DNA of 64,000 nt from Candidatus Aramenus sp. CH1 (GTDB lineage: Archaea; Thermoproteota; Thermoprotei_A; Sulfolobales; Sulfolobaceae): contig JALBWU010000001.1 in NCBI GenBank assembly GCA_022678445.1, forward strand, positions 62,001 through 126,000, in the 5' to 3' direction. A program made the translations under genes and the position numbers. The notes below the pieces were generated by a model. It made no database searches, was not told where the DNA came from, and saw only the letters and a list, made by a program, of their open reading frames with translations. The stretch's first letter is position 1; every line of letters begins with the position of its first letter. This document shows, in pieces, positions 8,158-18,520 of the stretch.

Positions 8158-9642
8158 ATGGATAGAGTTCAGAACCTTTTTATAAACGGAGAGTGGGTAA
8201 AGCCCTCCTCTGACGAGTACCTCAATAAGTACAACCCGAGCACTGGGGAGCTCTACGGGAAGTTCGCCTCCGCGTCTAGAGAAGACGCAGACAGGGCAAT
8301 CGACGCTGCATACGAGGCGCAAAAGAAGTGGGAGAAGTTAACTTCAGTGGAGAGGAGCAAGTACTTGTACAGGCTAATAGACCTCATAAGGGAGAGCAGG
8401 GAGGAGTTGGAAAACCTCCTAATGGACGAGGTAGGGAAACCGAGAAAAGAGGCAGCGCAAGAGGTAGACGGAGTAATAGACCAACTCCAGTACTACGCCG
8501 AGTTCGCCAGGAAGATAACCGGGGACGTAGTTGAGGGAACAAAGCCGGAGAGGGTGATCTTCCAGTACAAGGTTCCCTACGGCGTAGTCTTGGCCATAAC
8601 CCCCTGGAACTTCCCGGCTGCAATGATAGCGAGGAAAATAGGCCCCGCCTTGATAACTGGGAACACTGTTGTGCTCAAGCCGTCGTCGGACACCCCACTC
8701 GTAGCCGGTTGGATAGTGGAGAAGGTCAGGCAAGCCGGCTTCCCTCCTGGGACAGTTAACTTGGTCACCGGGAAGGGAAGCGTTATAGGAGACTACTTGA
8801 CCTCCCACAAGAAAGTGGCTGTGATAACTTTAACTGGTGAGTCTAGGACAGGGGTGCAGGTGATGAAGTCGGCCTCTTCCATAATGGCCAAGGTGATCCT
8901 GGAACTTGGAGGGAAGGCGCCGTTCATAGTCTGGAAGGACGCAGACCTTGAGCTGGCCGCCAAGGTGCTAATGTGGGCCAAGTATTGGAACGCCGGACAG
9001 TCCTGCATAGCTGCGGAGAGGCTCTACGTACACGAGGCCGTGTACGACAAGTTCCTACAGCTCTTCATGGAGAAGACGAGGCAACTGAAGATAGGTGAAC
9101 CTAGGTCGAGCGACATGGGGCCCTTGATAAACAGCCAGCAGTGGAATAAGGTGTCAGGCTTCGTGGTGAGGGCTGTGGCACATGGGGCCCAGATACTATA
9201 TGGAGGTAAAAAGCCAGAGCTCCCGGACAGGTACTCCAAGGGGTTCTTCTACATGCCCACAATACTCACCAACGTGACGCAGGACATGGAGATCTTCAGG
9301 GAGGAGATCTTCGGCCCCGTTATCGGCGCAATGAAGGTCTCGGACGACTTCGACGAAGTCATAAGGCTGGCGAACGACTCAGACTACGGGCTTGCCTCTT
9401 ACTTGTTCACAAGGGACGTGTCGTTGGCCATGAAGGCGGCCAGGGAGATCAAGTTCGGGGAGCTCTACGTCAACATGCCCGGTCCAGAGGCAACACAAGG
9501 GTACCACACTGGGTTCAGGCTATCGGGACAAGCTGGGGAGAACTCCAAGTACGGCGTAGAGGAGTACGTAAAGGTGAAGAACGTGTACGTCGACTACAGC
9601 AAGGACCCCACTGAAGGAGAGGTCATACCTCCTTACACGTGA
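8158..9642 (+). CDS. NAD(P)-dependent aldehyde dehydrogenase
   Basis: A 494-residue ALDH-superfamily enzyme of normal length. Visible motifs: ITPWNFPAAM and VLKPSSDTP for cofactor binding, ELGGKAPFIVW with the general-base Glu, NAGQSCIAAER with the catalytic Cys, and EEIFGPVIGAM. The start ATG 8158 fits a TATA box 25 bases upstream; a TTG six bases earlier is in frame but less likely. In Sulfolobales related enzymes oxidise glyceraldehyde, lactaldehyde, succinic or 2-oxoglutaric semialdehyde; sequence reading alone does not decide which. It stands alone transcriptionally; the AAA ATPase behind it has its own promoter overlapping the ALDH stop. Confidence 0.9.
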   Translation: MDRVQNLFINGEWVKPSSDEYLNKYNPSTGELYGKFASASREDADRAIDAAYEAQKKWEKLTSVERSKYLYRLIDLIRESREELENLLMDEVGKPRKEAAQEVDGVIDQLQYYAEFARKITGDVVEGTKPERVIFQYKVPYGVVLAITPWNFPAAMIARKIGPALITGNTVVLKPSSDTPLVAGWIVEKVRQAGFPPGTVNLVTGKGSVIGDYLTSHKKVAVITLTGESRTGVQVMKSASSIMAKVILELGGKAPFIVWKDADLELAAKVLMWAKYWNAGQSCIAAERLYVHEAVYDKFLQLFMEKTRQLKIGEPRSSDMGPLINSQQWNKVSGFVVRAVAHGAQILYGGKKPELPDRYSKGFFYMPTILTNVTQDMEIFREEIFGPVIGAMKVSDDFDEVIRLANDSDYGLASYLFTRDVSLAMKAAREIKFGELYVNMPGPEATQGYHTGFRLSGQAGENSKYGVEEYVKVKNVYVDYSKDPTEGEVIPPYT

Positions 9643-9671
9643 TTTTTAAATTTTCTTTGCTATGTTTTCTT

Positions 9672-11375
9672 GTGAACGCCTCGGAGATCATAAGTATAGC
9701 CACTGACGTGGTTTACGTACTCTTCTTCCTTGTGCCCCTAATCTTTTACCTTATGATGATAAGGGCAAATCTCTACTCTAGGAAGAAGGTGAGGAAGACC
9801 GCTTACATCCCCGCTGTGAGGTGGGAAGACGTATTTGACAGGAGGGAGGTAAAGGAGAGACTAGAGAAGATAGCGGAGGAGGTGAGCAAGGGGAGGACTT
9901 ACGGGGTCATCCTATTTGGCCCCCCTGGCACTGGGAAGACCATGATGGCCAAGGCCCTGGCCAATAAGATGGAGTGGAACTTCTTTGAACTTAAGGCCAA
10001 CGACGTCTTAAGCAAGTGGTATGGAGAGAGCGAGTACTTGCTCTACTCCTTCCTCAGCGAGGTAGAGAACAACGCGCCTGCGGTGCTCTTCATAGACGAG
10101 CTAGACGGGTTCGCCATGAGCAGGGAAGGGGAGATACACGAGGTAACGCACAGGCTGGTGAACATATTGCTCACTAAGTTGCAAGAGTTCCACGACAAGT
10201 CGCTGAAGCTCTTGGTCATAGGGGCAACCAACATACCGCAGGAGATCGACGAGGCCTTCCTGAGGCCAGGCAGGTTCGACGAAGTGCTGTTCGTCCCTCT
10301 GCCGGACGAAAAGGAGAGGGAGGAGATATGGAGAGGGTACGTCAAGCTTGAAGGGATAGACTACTCTCTGCTAGCTAAGAAGAGCTATAGATATTCCCCT
10401 GCAGACATAAAGCTAGTGGCAGAGAGAGTCCTCTCCGAGGTTAGCTCCCCCAAAACGGAGGACTTCCTCAAGTACCTAGAGGTATACAAGCCCTCAGTGT
10501 CGATATCCACTTTGGTGAAGTTCGAGACCATAGCCAGGAAGTACTCGAGGACTAAGATTAAGGTCCACTACTACGGCGTCCCTGACGTTAGGTGGGACGA
10601 CCTAGGGGACCTTGAGGAGGTGAAGAAGGTGATAAGGGAGTCCATAGAGCTACCCTTGAAGAAAAGGGAGTTCGCCGAGAAGATCGGCATAAAGCCGGTA
10701 AAGGGCGTTTTGCTCTACGGCCCCCCTGGCACTGGGAAGACCAGCATAGCGAAGGCCTTGGCAAATGAGGTAAATGCGTCGTTCATAGTCATCTCCGGGG
10801 ACGAAGTGTCCTCAGCGGGCCTCCTCAAGGCGCCGGAAATAATCTCAGAGAAGTTCAACATAGCTAAGGACAACGCTCCTGCTATAGTCTTCATCGACGA
10901 AGTGGACATGATAGCTAGGGCCAGGAGCTTCAACGAGTGGAGGAACGCGCTCACCCAACTCCTCACTGAGATGGACGGGCTCAGGAACTTCAGCGACATC
11001 ATAGTGGTCGGAGCTACAAATAGGCCTTGGGATCTCGACCCCGCCATCTTGAGGCCGGGGAGGTTCGATAAGGTCATCTACGTCCCTCCACCAGACGAGG
11101 AGGGTAGGTTTAAGGTGCTCAAGGTGCTGATCAAGGGCCTAGAAGTTGACGACGAGACGCTTAGGGAACTGGCTAGGGCAACCCAGCTCTACACTCCTTC
11201 CGACCTAAAGCTTGTCGTGGAGGAAGTGAAGAGAGACCTACTGAGGGAGTCAGTCGAGACCGGGACTCTAAGGACGAGGGTCACAATGGACGACTTTAGG
11301 AAGGTACTTTCCAGGGTAAAGCCATCAGTGACGCAAGAACAGCTTAAGATGTACGAGAACTTCACGAAGAGGTAA
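9672..11375 (+). CDS. Membrane-anchored tandem AAA+ ATPase (Cdc48-like)
   Basis: About 567 residues. An N-terminal hydrophobic helix (IISIATDVVYVLFFLVPLIFYLMMI) takes the place of the substrate-binding N domain of Cdc48/VAT. Two AAA domains follow, each with GPPGTGKT, a Walker B (VLFIDELD; IVFIDEVD), sensor-1 Asn (GATN) and the LRPGRFD second-region motif, so both should hydrolyse ATP. A GTG at 9639 overlapping the ALDH stop is in frame, but ATTTTTAAATTTT at 9642-9654 looks like a TATA box and fits a leaderless start at GTG 9672, which I prefer. Archaea in this order lack FtsH, so a role in extracting or unfolding membrane proteins is a sensible inference. No protease domain is present. Confidence 0.85.
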   Translation: MNASEIISIATDVVYVLFFLVPLIFYLMMIRANLYSRKKVRKTAYIPAVRWEDVFDRREVKERLEKIAEEVSKGRTYGVILFGPPGTGKTMMAKALANKMEWNFFELKANDVLSKWYGESEYLLYSFLSEVENNAPAVLFIDELDGFAMSREGEIHEVTHRLVNILLTKLQEFHDKSLKLLVIGATNIPQEIDEAFLRPGRFDEVLFVPLPDEKEREEIWRGYVKLEGIDYSLLAKKSYRYSPADIKLVAERVLSEVSSPKTEDFLKYLEVYKPSVSISTLVKFETIARKYSRTKIKVHYYGVPDVRWDDLGDLEEVKKVIRESIELPLKKREFAEKIGIKPVKGVLLYGPPGTGKTSIAKALANEVNASFIVISGDEVSSAGLLKAPEIISEKFNIAKDNAPAIVFIDEVDMIARARSFNEWRNALTQLLTEMDGLRNFSDIIVVGATNRPWDLDPAILRPGRFDKVIYVPPPDEEGRFKVLKVLIKGLEVDDETLRELARATQLYTPSDLKLVVEEVKRDLLRESVETGTLRTRVTMDDFRKVLSRVKPSVTQEQLKMYENFTKR

Positions 11376-11384
11376 AAAAGGGTT

Positions 11385-13157
11385 TTACTTTCTCCTCATT
11401 AAGACTACCGCCAAGACCGCTATAATTACCACTATGATCCCTATCACTGCGTACATCAGCGGGGACGAGGTGGCGGGAGTGGTTGAGGCGGATGGACTTG
11501 GAGATGTTGACTCAGAGGAAGAAGAAGTGCTTGTAGTTGTTACGGTGGACGTGGTTGAGGTAGATGGTGCAGTGGACTGAGAGGTAGTTGTAGTGGACGG
11601 TGCAGTGGACTGAGAGGTAGTTGTAGTGGACGTGGTAGAAGTCGCGGTAGACTGTGGCGAGTACAGCACGTAGTACGTCTGGGCAGGGTCCGTGAATACC
11701 TCGATGGTGTTGTTTACGATGAAGTAGTCGCTACTGTTTAAGGCGACAAAATTGCCGTTCTCTACCTCTACTACGATGATGTGTGACGTCTTCATTATCG
11801 GAGTAACGTTAAACAACACGTAACCGGTAGCGTTTACTTCGACCTTCTGTGCTACGTAAGTGGCCCCGTTGTAGGACACGGTTGTGTTGGTCACATTGAC
11901 GGGCTTAACTTGCTTCACTACGCCGGTCTCGTTGTTCTTGAAGACCACTACGTAGGTGCCGGTGGAGTTTACGTATACCTTCACGAGGACTCCAAGCGTG
12001 TTTACGAACACTTCGTGGGTGAAGCTCACGTTAGCGGTGGTCTCCACGTCGTAGTGATCGGTCATAACTACAACTACCTTGTTCCCGTTTACGTTAACTA
12101 CTCCAACGCTCAAGGGACTCTCAGCCAGGACACCGTTGACCTTTATTATCATTATGGAGGAGTACGCGATGTCGCTTACACCCCTCATGCCAATGAAGGA
12201 GGAGTTCAACAGTCCGTTGTTCACCTCCTTCTGGGAGAAGAAGTTGTCCTCCCTCACTACTGCAACCAGCGTGCCGTTAACGCCGTAGAAGGCTATCATA
12301 ACGTTGTTCACGTTTCCGGAGTTGGAGATGCCGAAGTTCTGCCCATTGAAGTTGACGAGACTACTCGTTTCAAACTGCGCAGAGGCATTCCACACGATCG
12401 CAGGCAACAGCGTGCCGTTAAACCTTGCCAAGGTTACGTTGTACTTGCCTAGGGAGCTTATGTTTGTACCGTTTATCTCGGTCAAGAAGTTGTAGAACTC
12501 GTACTTCCTCGGTACGTTAGTGACTACAACTGACGTCTTAACGTGAGTGGTAACCTTGGCTACGCTCATCTGAAGTAGGTCTACAGTCGTGGATCCCTTC
12601 ACGGCAGTGTTGTCCGAGACCTTTACGCTTACGTTATAGATGGACGTGCCGTTGGCGTACTGCAGGATCACGGTACCGGTGTAGTTAATGTAGGTGTACC
12701 CCTGGACTGTCCCTGCAGTGGACAGGAAGCCAGCCCAAGCCACTTGGGTTCTCCCGTCGGAGCTCACTAGTACTCTGATAAGCTGGGGGGAAGAAGATAC
12801 TGTTATGAACATTCCGCCCTTGACCTCTACTGTGTAGTTCAGTGTCACTTGCTTGAGGCTCCCTTGGTCTAACACGTAAGTAGTGAAGTTCTCGTCCATC
12901 TTTATGACGTTACCTTGGTAATCGGTGGAGCTGAAGTTCTCAGATGAGACCATGTAGACTGTGTAGTTCTGCATTATTCCTGAATGGATGCCCATTATCG
13001 GCCCTGACATGGAAAAAGACCTGTATATTGAATCATACCTTGAATAGTATACCGTGTACGATACTTGGTGAGAAAACCCCTGGGCCATTACTCCTACTAG
13101 CGATAGCCCAAACAAGGCTAAGAGGAGGGCTGAGGTTACCCTTAGTTTTGTTTCCAT
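11385..13157 (-). CDS. Secreted surface protein with Ser/Thr-rich stalk and C-terminal membrane anchor
   Basis: I recognise no family. From ATG 13157 (TATA CTTAAATATC about 25 bases upstream; longer in-frame start at 13205 unlikely) the product is 590 residues: signal peptide VTSALLLALFGLSLVGVMA, a large beta-rich domain with many Asn-X-Ser/Thr sites, a Thr/Ser-rich stalk of roughly 60 residues near residue 510, a membrane helix (YAVIGIIVVIIAVLAVVLM) and RRK at the end. The architecture is that of an exported, glycosylated protein on a pseudo-wall stalk, as in Sulfolobales binding proteins and surface-layer-associated proteins. The stalk DNA carries a perfect 33-bp duplication. It converges with the AAA ATPase gene. 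Confidence 0.7.
   Translation of the reverse strand: METKLRVTSALLLALFGLSLVGVMAQGFSHQVSYTVYYSRYDSIYRSFSMSGPIMGIHSGIMQNYTVYMVSSENFSSTDYQGNVIKMDENFTTYVLDQGSLKQVTLNYTVEVKGGMFITVSSSPQLIRVLVSSDGRTQVAWAGFLSTAGTVQGYTYINYTGTVILQYANGTSIYNVSVKVSDNTAVKGSTTVDLLQMSVAKVTTHVKTSVVVTNVPRKYEFYNFLTEINGTNISSLGKYNVTLARFNGTLLPAIVWNASAQFETSSLVNFNGQNFGISNSGNVNNVMIAFYGVNGTLVAVVREDNFFSQKEVNNGLLNSSFIGMRGVSDIAYSSIMIIKVNGVLAESPLSVGVVNVNGNKVVVVMTDHYDVETTANVSFTHEVFVNTLGVLVKVYVNSTGTYVVVFKNNETGVVKQVKPVNVTNTTVSYNGATYVAQKVEVNATGYVLFNVTPIMKTSHIIVVEVENGNFVALNSSDYFIVNNTIEVFTDPAQTYYVLYSPQSTATSTTSTTTTSQSTAPSTTTTSQSTAPSTSTTSTVTTTSTSSSSESTSPSPSASTTPATSSPLMYAVIGIIVVIIAVLAVVLMRRK
11566..11631 (-). repeat. Two perfect 33-bp direct repeats in the stalk coding region
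   Basis: The units 11566-11598 and 11599-11631 are identical and adjacent. Each is eleven codons of Ser/Thr/Gln/Ala/Pro, so the duplication lengthens the stalk without changing frame. It is typical of slippage or unequal recombination in low-complexity linkers. Confidence 0.9.
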
Positions 13158-13228
13158 ATTCGGAGATAACATGTTCCAGATATTTAAGGATACAACGTAG
13201 AACACCTAGTTTCACTTGGAGTTCCCGC

Positions 13229-14782
13229 TTAGGAACAAGGCTTACCGTACCCTCCTCCTCCTGGCGACTCCAGGACTACCTCGTCCCCCGGTTCCAGAGT
13301 TACCGTGAACTTGCCGGGCATTTCGTCTACCTTATCCTTCCTCCTTATGACCGCCCTTCCCTGCTTTCCCGCTTCTCCTCCTTCTAGGCCCCACGGCCCC
13401 TTCACAAATCTATCAGCAATCAAGGACATGGTTGTCCTCTCTAATACCTTGAAGCTCCTCACTATTCCGTCCCCTCCCCTGTATTTTCCCTTACCGCCGC
13501 TTCCCTCCCTTACGCGGTAGGAGGTGAAGAGCAGTGGGTAGTTCTTCTCTGCAACTTCTATTGGCGTGTTTAACGTGTTTGTCATGTTGTTCTGCACAGC
13601 TGATACTCCGTCCTTGAAGGGCCTAGCCCCACTGCCACCCCCTATTGTCTCGTAGTACGACCAGAACCTCCCGTTCCACATCCCGCCGAGCATAACGTTC
13701 ATCATGGTCCCGGAGCTGGCTGCGGGCACTCTTCCTGGGAGTGCCTTTGACAGGGCTAGGAAAGTGACGTCGGCTACCCTCTGGGAGGTCTCTACGTTTC
13801 CCCCTCCCACTGCCGATGGCTTCCTCGGGTTCAGGAGGCTACCCTCCTCCGCCACAACCTTAACAACGGAGTAGAAACCCTCGTTAGTGGGGACTTCTCC
13901 TACCATTGACCTAACTGCAAAGGAAACTGCGGAGTAAGTGACGCCTAGGACGGCGTTTAACGGTCCCTCCACCTGCTTGTCTGTCCCAGTGAAGTCCGCT
14001 ACCACTCCGTCCTCCCTCACCTCTAGGCTAAGCCTTATCCTCAGGAAGCCTTGGCCCCACTCTAGGACGTCCTCGGCTTCAAACCTCCCCTTCCTCCACT
14101 CCCTTATCCTCGACAACGCCATCTCCCTGCCGTAGCTTATCGAGGCCTCCCAGCTTTCCTTCACGTTTTCGTATTTCGAGAATAACTCTCTTACCCTGGC
14201 TATCCCGACCTTGTTAGACGCTATCTGGGCGTTTAGGTCGCCAACTGAGAAGTCCGGGACCTTGAAGTTCTCCCTAACGAACGAGATCACCTCCTTGTTG
14301 ACCTCCCCCCTCTTTACCAGCTTGGTTGGTGGTATAACGACGCCCTCCTCGTATATTGTCCTAGCGAATGGGTTGAGACTACCGGGCATGGGTCCACCAA
14401 CGTCTACGTGGTGGGCCTTGTTGACTACGTACCCTACTAACTTCCCCCGGTGAAAGATGGGGGCCAAGAGACCTACGTCGTTTAAGTGGGTCCCTGAGAT
14501 GTAAGGGTCGTTAAACACCACCATGTCCCCGTCCTCCAGCTCCATACCCTCCCTCTCAAGGAAGGAGAGGACGTTCTGCACGCCCACCTTGAACGAGCCC
14601 AAGTGCACCGGTATGTGCTCTGCCTGCGCGACTATCTTACCATCCTCGTCCACAATTGCGCAACTGTGGTCCATCCTTTCCCTGATGTTTGGGGAGAACG
14701 CTGATCTCTTTAGCGAGGCTCCCATTTCCTCAGCTATGTACACTGAGGCCCTGTGAACCAGCTCCCACCTCATCTCCAACAC
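13229..14782 (-). CDS. hyuB: Hydantoinase/oxoprolinase subunit B (HyuB family)
   Basis: A 517-residue HyuB-family protein: [32 protein letters not shown] at the start, [37 protein letters not shown], and the C-terminal GGDGIVR and [10 protein letters not shown]. HyuA and HyuB form the ATP-dependent enzyme opening N-methylhydantoins, 5-oxoproline, or, in related carboxylases, acetone and acetophenone. The His/Asp set (H-x3-D-x-GG) is the metal site of this subunit. It overlaps the end of hyuA by 13 bases and is the distal gene of MFS-hyuA-hyuB. The exact substrate cannot be read. Confidence 0.88.
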   Translation of the reverse strand: MLEMRWELVHRASVYIAEEMGASLKRSAFSPNIRERMDHSCAIVDEDGKIVAQAEHIPVHLGSFKVGVQNVLSFLEREGMELEDGDMVVFNDPYISGTHLNDVGLLAPIFHRGKLVGYVVNKAHHVDVGGPMPGSLNPFARTIYEEGVVIPPTKLVKRGEVNKEVISFVRENFKVPDFSVGDLNAQIASNKVGIARVRELFSKYENVKESWEASISYGREMALSRIREWRKGRFEAEDVLEWGQGFLRIRLSLEVREDGVVADFTGTDKQVEGPLNAVLGVTYSAVSFAVRSMVGEVPTNEGFYSVVKVVAEEGSLLNPRKPSAVGGGNVETSQRVADVTFLALSKALPGRVPAASSGTMMNVMLGGMWNGRFWSYYETIGGGSGARPFKDGVSAVQNNMTNTLNTPIEVAEKNYPLLFTSYRVREGSGGKGKYRGGDGIVRSFKVLERTTMSLIADRFVKGPWGLEGGEAGKQGRAVIRRKDKVDEMPGKFTVTLEPGDEVVLESPGGGGYGKPCS

Positions 14783-16713
14783 CTCAGAGCCCCCATCTTC
14801 TCTACCCTAGCCCTCCACCCTGGCCTCAGGACGGTGGTCGAGCTGTACTCCTCGATGACTGCAGGCCCCTCAATTTCAAAGCCCATGGGCAACGTTTCCC
14901 TTACGTAAACCGGGACCTCCTGCCAGGAGTCGAACATCACCTCACGGCTACTTACTGAAGGCGTACAGTAAGTGGGAGGGTCTGGCATTCTCGGCCTCCT
15001 CGTCCTCCTCACAGCGAATACCCTTATGGTCACCACCTCTATCGGCCTGTCTAGCTTAAACCCGTACGTAGACTCGTGTTTCCTCTCGAACTCCTCCTTG
15101 AGCTTGTTCACGTCATTGATTTGGACTGTGAGCTCCCACCCCTGCCCCTCGTACCTCACGTCAGCGTACCTCAGGAAGTAGTCCACTTCCCCGAGCCTCT
15201 TTGCCAGCTCCCTCTCTAGCTCTTGGAAGTCCCTCTCCAGATCATTTGGAAAGGACTTCCGGGCCTCGAACTTCTTGTCGGCGAAGAGCATACCCATTGC
15301 GCTGAAGAGGCCAGGCTGGGGTGGGACTATTACTTGCCTTATCCCCAGCTCCTCAGCTATTTCCAGCGCGAACTGTGGCCCTGCGCCACCAAAGGCGAAG
15401 AGCGTCATGGTGGATGGGTCGATCCCCCTCTCCACTGTTACCAGCCTTATCGCCCTGGCCATTTCCAGTACTGCAAGCCTCAAGGCGTTCAAAGCGACCT
15501 CCTCTGGGTCTCCTAGGGCTGAGAGCCCCATTAGGGCCAAGTCCTTCCTCAACGTCATCTGCCCTGAGAGCAACCTCTCCCCTATCCTCCCTAAAACTAG
15601 GTTGGCGTCAGTCAAGGTAGGGCTCTTCCCTCCCTTACCGTAGCTCATTGGGCCTGGGTCTGCGCCAGCGCTCGTTGGGCCTACCCTTAAAGCCCCAGCC
15701 TCGTCCCTCCATATGATAGTACCGCCGCCCGCTGAGACTTCCACCAAGTCCACGAAGGGAAACCTAACTGGGTAGCCGGAGCCCTTGACTATCCTGCCGT
15801 AGTGGGTCCTCCCCCCGACCTCGTACTCAGTAGTAACGTTGACCTCGCCATTTATCACTGTCCCAGCCTTGGCAGTGGTACCCCCCATGTCGAAGCTTAT
15901 GGCGTTGTCGATTCCCAACTCCCTGGAGAAAGCTTGAACTCCCACAAGCCCCGCGGCGGGGCCAGACTCTATGATCTGTATTGGCCTCTTGGAGGCCTCG
16001 CTGGAGTCCACTAGCCCGCCCGAGCTCGCCATGACGTAGAGCTTAGCGTTGTACTTTGCCATTACTCCCTCCAACGCGTTTAAGTACCTCGACACTATTG
16101 GCATTAGCACTGCGTTGACTACCGTCGTGGACGTCCTCTCGTACTCCCTGGGTTCAGGGGCTACTTCGCTCGAGACGCTCACGTACTTAAAGTACTTCTC
16201 GGCTATTTTCTTAGCCTTGACTTCGTTTTTAGGATTAGTGTAGGAGTGAAGGAAAGAAATGGCTAAGGCTATAGCGACCTTTGACGCTTCCTTTGCTAGC
16301 TCCTCGGCCTCCCTCTCGTTCAAGGGGACAAGCACCTTGCCCTCTGCGTTCACCCTTTCCTCCACTTCCAACCTCAACTCCCTTGGGACGAGTGGCTTGG
16401 GTCTCTCGAAGTACGGGTTGTAGAGCTCTGGCCTGTTTTGCCTGCCTATCTCTATTACGTCCTTGAAGCCCTTTGTAGTCATCAAGGCAACTGGGGACAA
16501 CTCCAAGTTGATTTGCCCTAGAAGGGCATTTGTAGCTACGGTGGTAGCGTGGACTACTTCCGTGAGCTTCACGCCCATCTCCTCTATCCCTTGGAGCAGG
16601 CCTTCCTCAGGGGCCTTGGGCGTGCTAGAGAGCTTGTAAAACCTCACGTTACCGTCGTCGTCAACGTAGACTAGGTCTGTAAATGTCCCGCCTATGTCTA
16701 CTGCAAGCCTCAC
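14770..16713 (-). CDS. hyuA: Hydantoinase/oxoprolinase subunit A (HyuA family)
   Basis: A 647-residue HyuA protein with the actin/ASKHA-like ATP site: [16 protein letters not shown] at the N-terminus, [11 protein letters not shown] near residue 57, the central [11 protein letters not shown] and VSAGGGTI, and [11 protein letters not shown]. It starts with GTG at 16713. Gene order MFS transporter, hyuA, hyuB, all minus with a 30-base gap then an overlap, indicates one operon. The protein would phosphorylate or otherwise activate the substrate carbonyl with ATP while HyuB completes ring opening or carboxylation. Acetone-carboxylase-type relatives carry a third gamma subunit; none is present here, which favours the hydantoinase/oxoprolinase type. 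Confidence 0.88.
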   Translation of the reverse strand: MRLAVDIGGTFTDLVYVDDDGNVRFYKLSSTPKAPEEGLLQGIEEMGVKLTEVVHATTVATNALLGQINLELSPVALMTTKGFKDVIEIGRQNRPELYNPYFERPKPLVPRELRLEVEERVNAEGKVLVPLNEREAEELAKEASKVAIALAISFLHSYTNPKNEVKAKKIAEKYFKYVSVSSEVAPEPREYERTSTTVVNAVLMPIVSRYLNALEGVMAKYNAKLYVMASSGGLVDSSEASKRPIQIIESGPAAGLVGVQAFSRELGIDNAISFDMGGTTAKAGTVINGEVNVTTEYEVGGRTHYGRIVKGSGYPVRFPFVDLVEVSAGGGTIIWRDEAGALRVGPTSAGADPGPMSYGKGGKSPTLTDANLVLGRIGERLLSGQMTLRKDLALMGLSALGDPEEVALNALRLAVLEMARAIRLVTVERGIDPSTMTLFAFGGAGPQFALEIAEELGIRQVIVPPQPGLFSAMGMLFADKKFEARKSFPNDLERDFQELERELAKRLGEVDYFLRYADVRYEGQGWELTVQINDVNKLKEEFERKHESTYGFKLDRPIEVVTIRVFAVRRTRRPRMPDPPTYCTPSVSSREVMFDSWQEVPVYVRETLPMGFEIEGPAVIEEYSSTTVLRPGWRARVEKMGALRCWR

Positions 16714-16743
16714 AAGTAAAAAATGGCGTTGTGCCCATTAAGC

Positions 16744-18036
16744 TTATATAGCCTTTCTGAGGGGTTCGCTTACCCCGACAGAGGTCTCCTCCAATTGCAT
16801 CCTCCTAGTCTCCTTGACGAACCATAACGACACTAAGAACGCGACCAGACTAGTAGTGGCGAAGACCTCGAGGGAGGTGGAGAAGCCGAGTTCCTTGGTC
16901 ATCTGGGGGAAGTAGTATACCCCGAGCACTGCCCCAACCCTACTCACTGCAGTCGCAAACCCCTGCCCAGTTGACCTTACTGACGTGGGGAAGAGCTCCG
17001 TGGGATAGAAGAGCGTCACTGCCCCTGCCCACTGCTCCAACGCCACAAATGCCATGAAGTAGGGAACCAGTACTGGCCCGACTATCTTCGTAAATGCGCC
17101 CAAGTATAGCAGGAAGGCCATGGAGCCCAGTCCCACTAGCATTACCCCCCTTCTTCCTAACCGGCGGTCTATTACTGTCACAGCGACGAGGTAACCGGCT
17201 AGAGACGCCAAGGAGATCAATATGGTGCCGTATATCACACTGTAGTAGGACGGGAACGCGAACTCCTTGAGTATGTAGGGATAGTAGAGCCCTATGCCAT
17301 AGGCAGCAACGTCGAAGAGAAACCACACGGCAGAGGTAACTACGGCCACTATCAACAGTGTCCCCTTAAAGATGTCCAAGAAGCCGTGTGCCCCCTTTGA
17401 CTCCAGCTCCCTGGGTACCTCGGCATTTACCTTCCCCACGTATACTAGCCACCTTGGGGACTCGAGTAGCTTTATCCTAGCTATCACTATTGGGACTGAG
17501 ATTATTGAGCCTAGAAGGAAGACGTACCTCCAGAAGTAGGGGCCAGCTGGTAGGAAGAGCAAGTTGGCAACGTTAGCAAGCAACGCCCCAACCCAGTACA
17601 TGGCCACTGCGCCCACTAGGTACTGTCCCCTGCTCCTTGAGGGGGAGACCTCCGACAGCAGGGTACTGCTTATGGGGTAGTCCCCTCCGATTCCTACGCC
17701 TAGGAGTAGCCTAGAAGAGAAGAGCTCGGCGAAGTTCTCGGACAACGCCGAAGTAAGGGCAAACACGAGGAAGAAAAACAAGTCGATGCCCATTAGCTTC
17801 TTCCTGCCTACCCTGTCGGAGAGCCTTCCCAAGAGAAGGGAGCCAATTATCATTCCGATAAGGGATGAAGACACAACGAGCCCCAGCTGTGCTGAGCTTA
17901 AAGACATTTCCTTCTGGATGAATGGCTCGGCAAAGGAGATCACGGACAGGTCGTAGCCGTCTAGCAGAAAGCCAGAGGAGGACACTAGAAAAGCCCTGGC
18001 CTTGTCCTTAGTTGGTATGGTATCGAAGTAACCCAT
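16744..18036 (-). CDS. MFS transporter (sugar/metabolite:H+ symporter type)
   Basis: A 430-residue twelve-helix major facilitator. The loop 2-3 motif [28 protein letters not shown] in TM4, the second-half repeat [10 protein letters not shown] and [13 protein letters not shown] are all present; this combination is that of the aromatic acid/metabolite symporter and phosphate/sugar porter groups. It is first in the operon with hyuA and hyuB, so it probably imports their substrate. A TATA box (GCTTTTAAGT at 18067-18058) fits a leaderless start at ATG 18036. Confidence 0.85.
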   Translation of the reverse strand: MGYFDTIPTKDKARAFLVSSSGFLLDGYDLSVISFAEPFIQKEMSLSSAQLGLVVSSSLIGMIIGSLLLGRLSDRVGRKKLMGIDLFFFLVFALTSALSENFAELFSSRLLLGVGIGGDYPISSTLLSEVSPSRSRGQYLVGAVAMYWVGALLANVANLLFLPAGPYFWRYVFLLGSIISVPIVIARIKLLESPRWLVYVGKVNAEVPRELESKGAHGFLDIFKGTLLIVAVVTSAVWFLFDVAAYGIGLYYPYILKEFAFPSYYSVIYGTILISLASLAGYLVAVTVIDRRLGRRGVMLVGLGSMAFLLYLGAFTKIVGPVLVPYFMAFVALEQWAGAVTLFYPTELFPTSVRSTGQGFATAVSRVGAVLGVYYFPQMTKELGFSTSLEVFATTSLVAFLVSLWFVKETRRMQLEETSVGVSEPLRKAI

Positions 18037-18088
18037 GGGTTTATGTTAACTTAAATTACTTAAAAGCCTTCATTACTATAACTATAGT

Positions 18089-18481
18089 TCACCTCTTTGC
18101 CCCGACCACTACTAGCCCAGCCCCTATTACAAAGATTATTATCAAAAGCGCGAAGTTCAGCCCAAAGCTGACGTCCTCGGCGATTACAGTGTACTTCAGC
18201 GTCACGGGGTGGGTAGTATTGTTGATTACCACGATGCTACCGTTGTAACCTTGGACTACGATGTCGTTCCCCTCCCTTATCACTATCAAGTTGTGGAAGG
18301 AGAAGTCCACAGGGGTTACATCGTGAAAAAGTACGACAGAAGGTTGGTCTACCTTAAAGTTGAAAGTCTCGTTTGGATTTAACACGTTAGTTATGGGCTT
18401 TATGCCCGTGTACACGTAAATTACGGCAAAGATGGACAACACCATAAGGGCAAAGCCTAAGATTACGTAGCTCTTTTTCAT
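18089..18481 (-). CDS. Small two-helix membrane protein, unknown
   Basis: I do not recognise this 130-residue protein. It has an N-terminal membrane helix (VILGFALMVLSIFAVIYVYTG), an extracytoplasmic beta-like middle of some 70 residues and a C-terminal helix (FALLIIIFVIGAGLVVVGA) ending KR. The arrangement suggests a loop or hairpin exposed outside the cell. It lies between the racemase-like gene and the MFS operon in the same direction, with about 50 bases on either side. Any link to the hydantoinase operon is positional only. Confidence 0.6.
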   Translation of the reverse strand: MKKSYVILGFALMVLSIFAVIYVYTGIKPITNVLNPNETFNFKVDQPSVVLFHDVTPVDFSFHNLIVIREGNDIVVQGYNGSIVVINNTTHPVTLKYTVIAEDVSFGLNFALLIIIFVIGAGLVVVGAKR

Positions 18482-18520
18482 TCTCCTCTTATAATCGCTA
18501 ATTTTACATTATAAAAGTTG

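Noticed and set aside
8384-8808. Open frames antisense to the aldehyde dehydrogenase gene
   Set aside because: They are shadows of a strongly conserved coding frame; composition and repeats reflect the reversed ALDH codons, and no promoter or family match is seen.
11560-11640. Repeats suggestive of a CRISPR-like or VNTR array
   Set aside because: Only two adjacent 33-bp copies without spacers, encoding Ser/Thr stalk residues in frame; a coding duplication. No CRISPR array exists in the window.
14689-16466. Several plus-strand frames across hyuA and hyuB
   Set aside because: All are reverse-frame shadows of well-matched HyuA and HyuB proteins.
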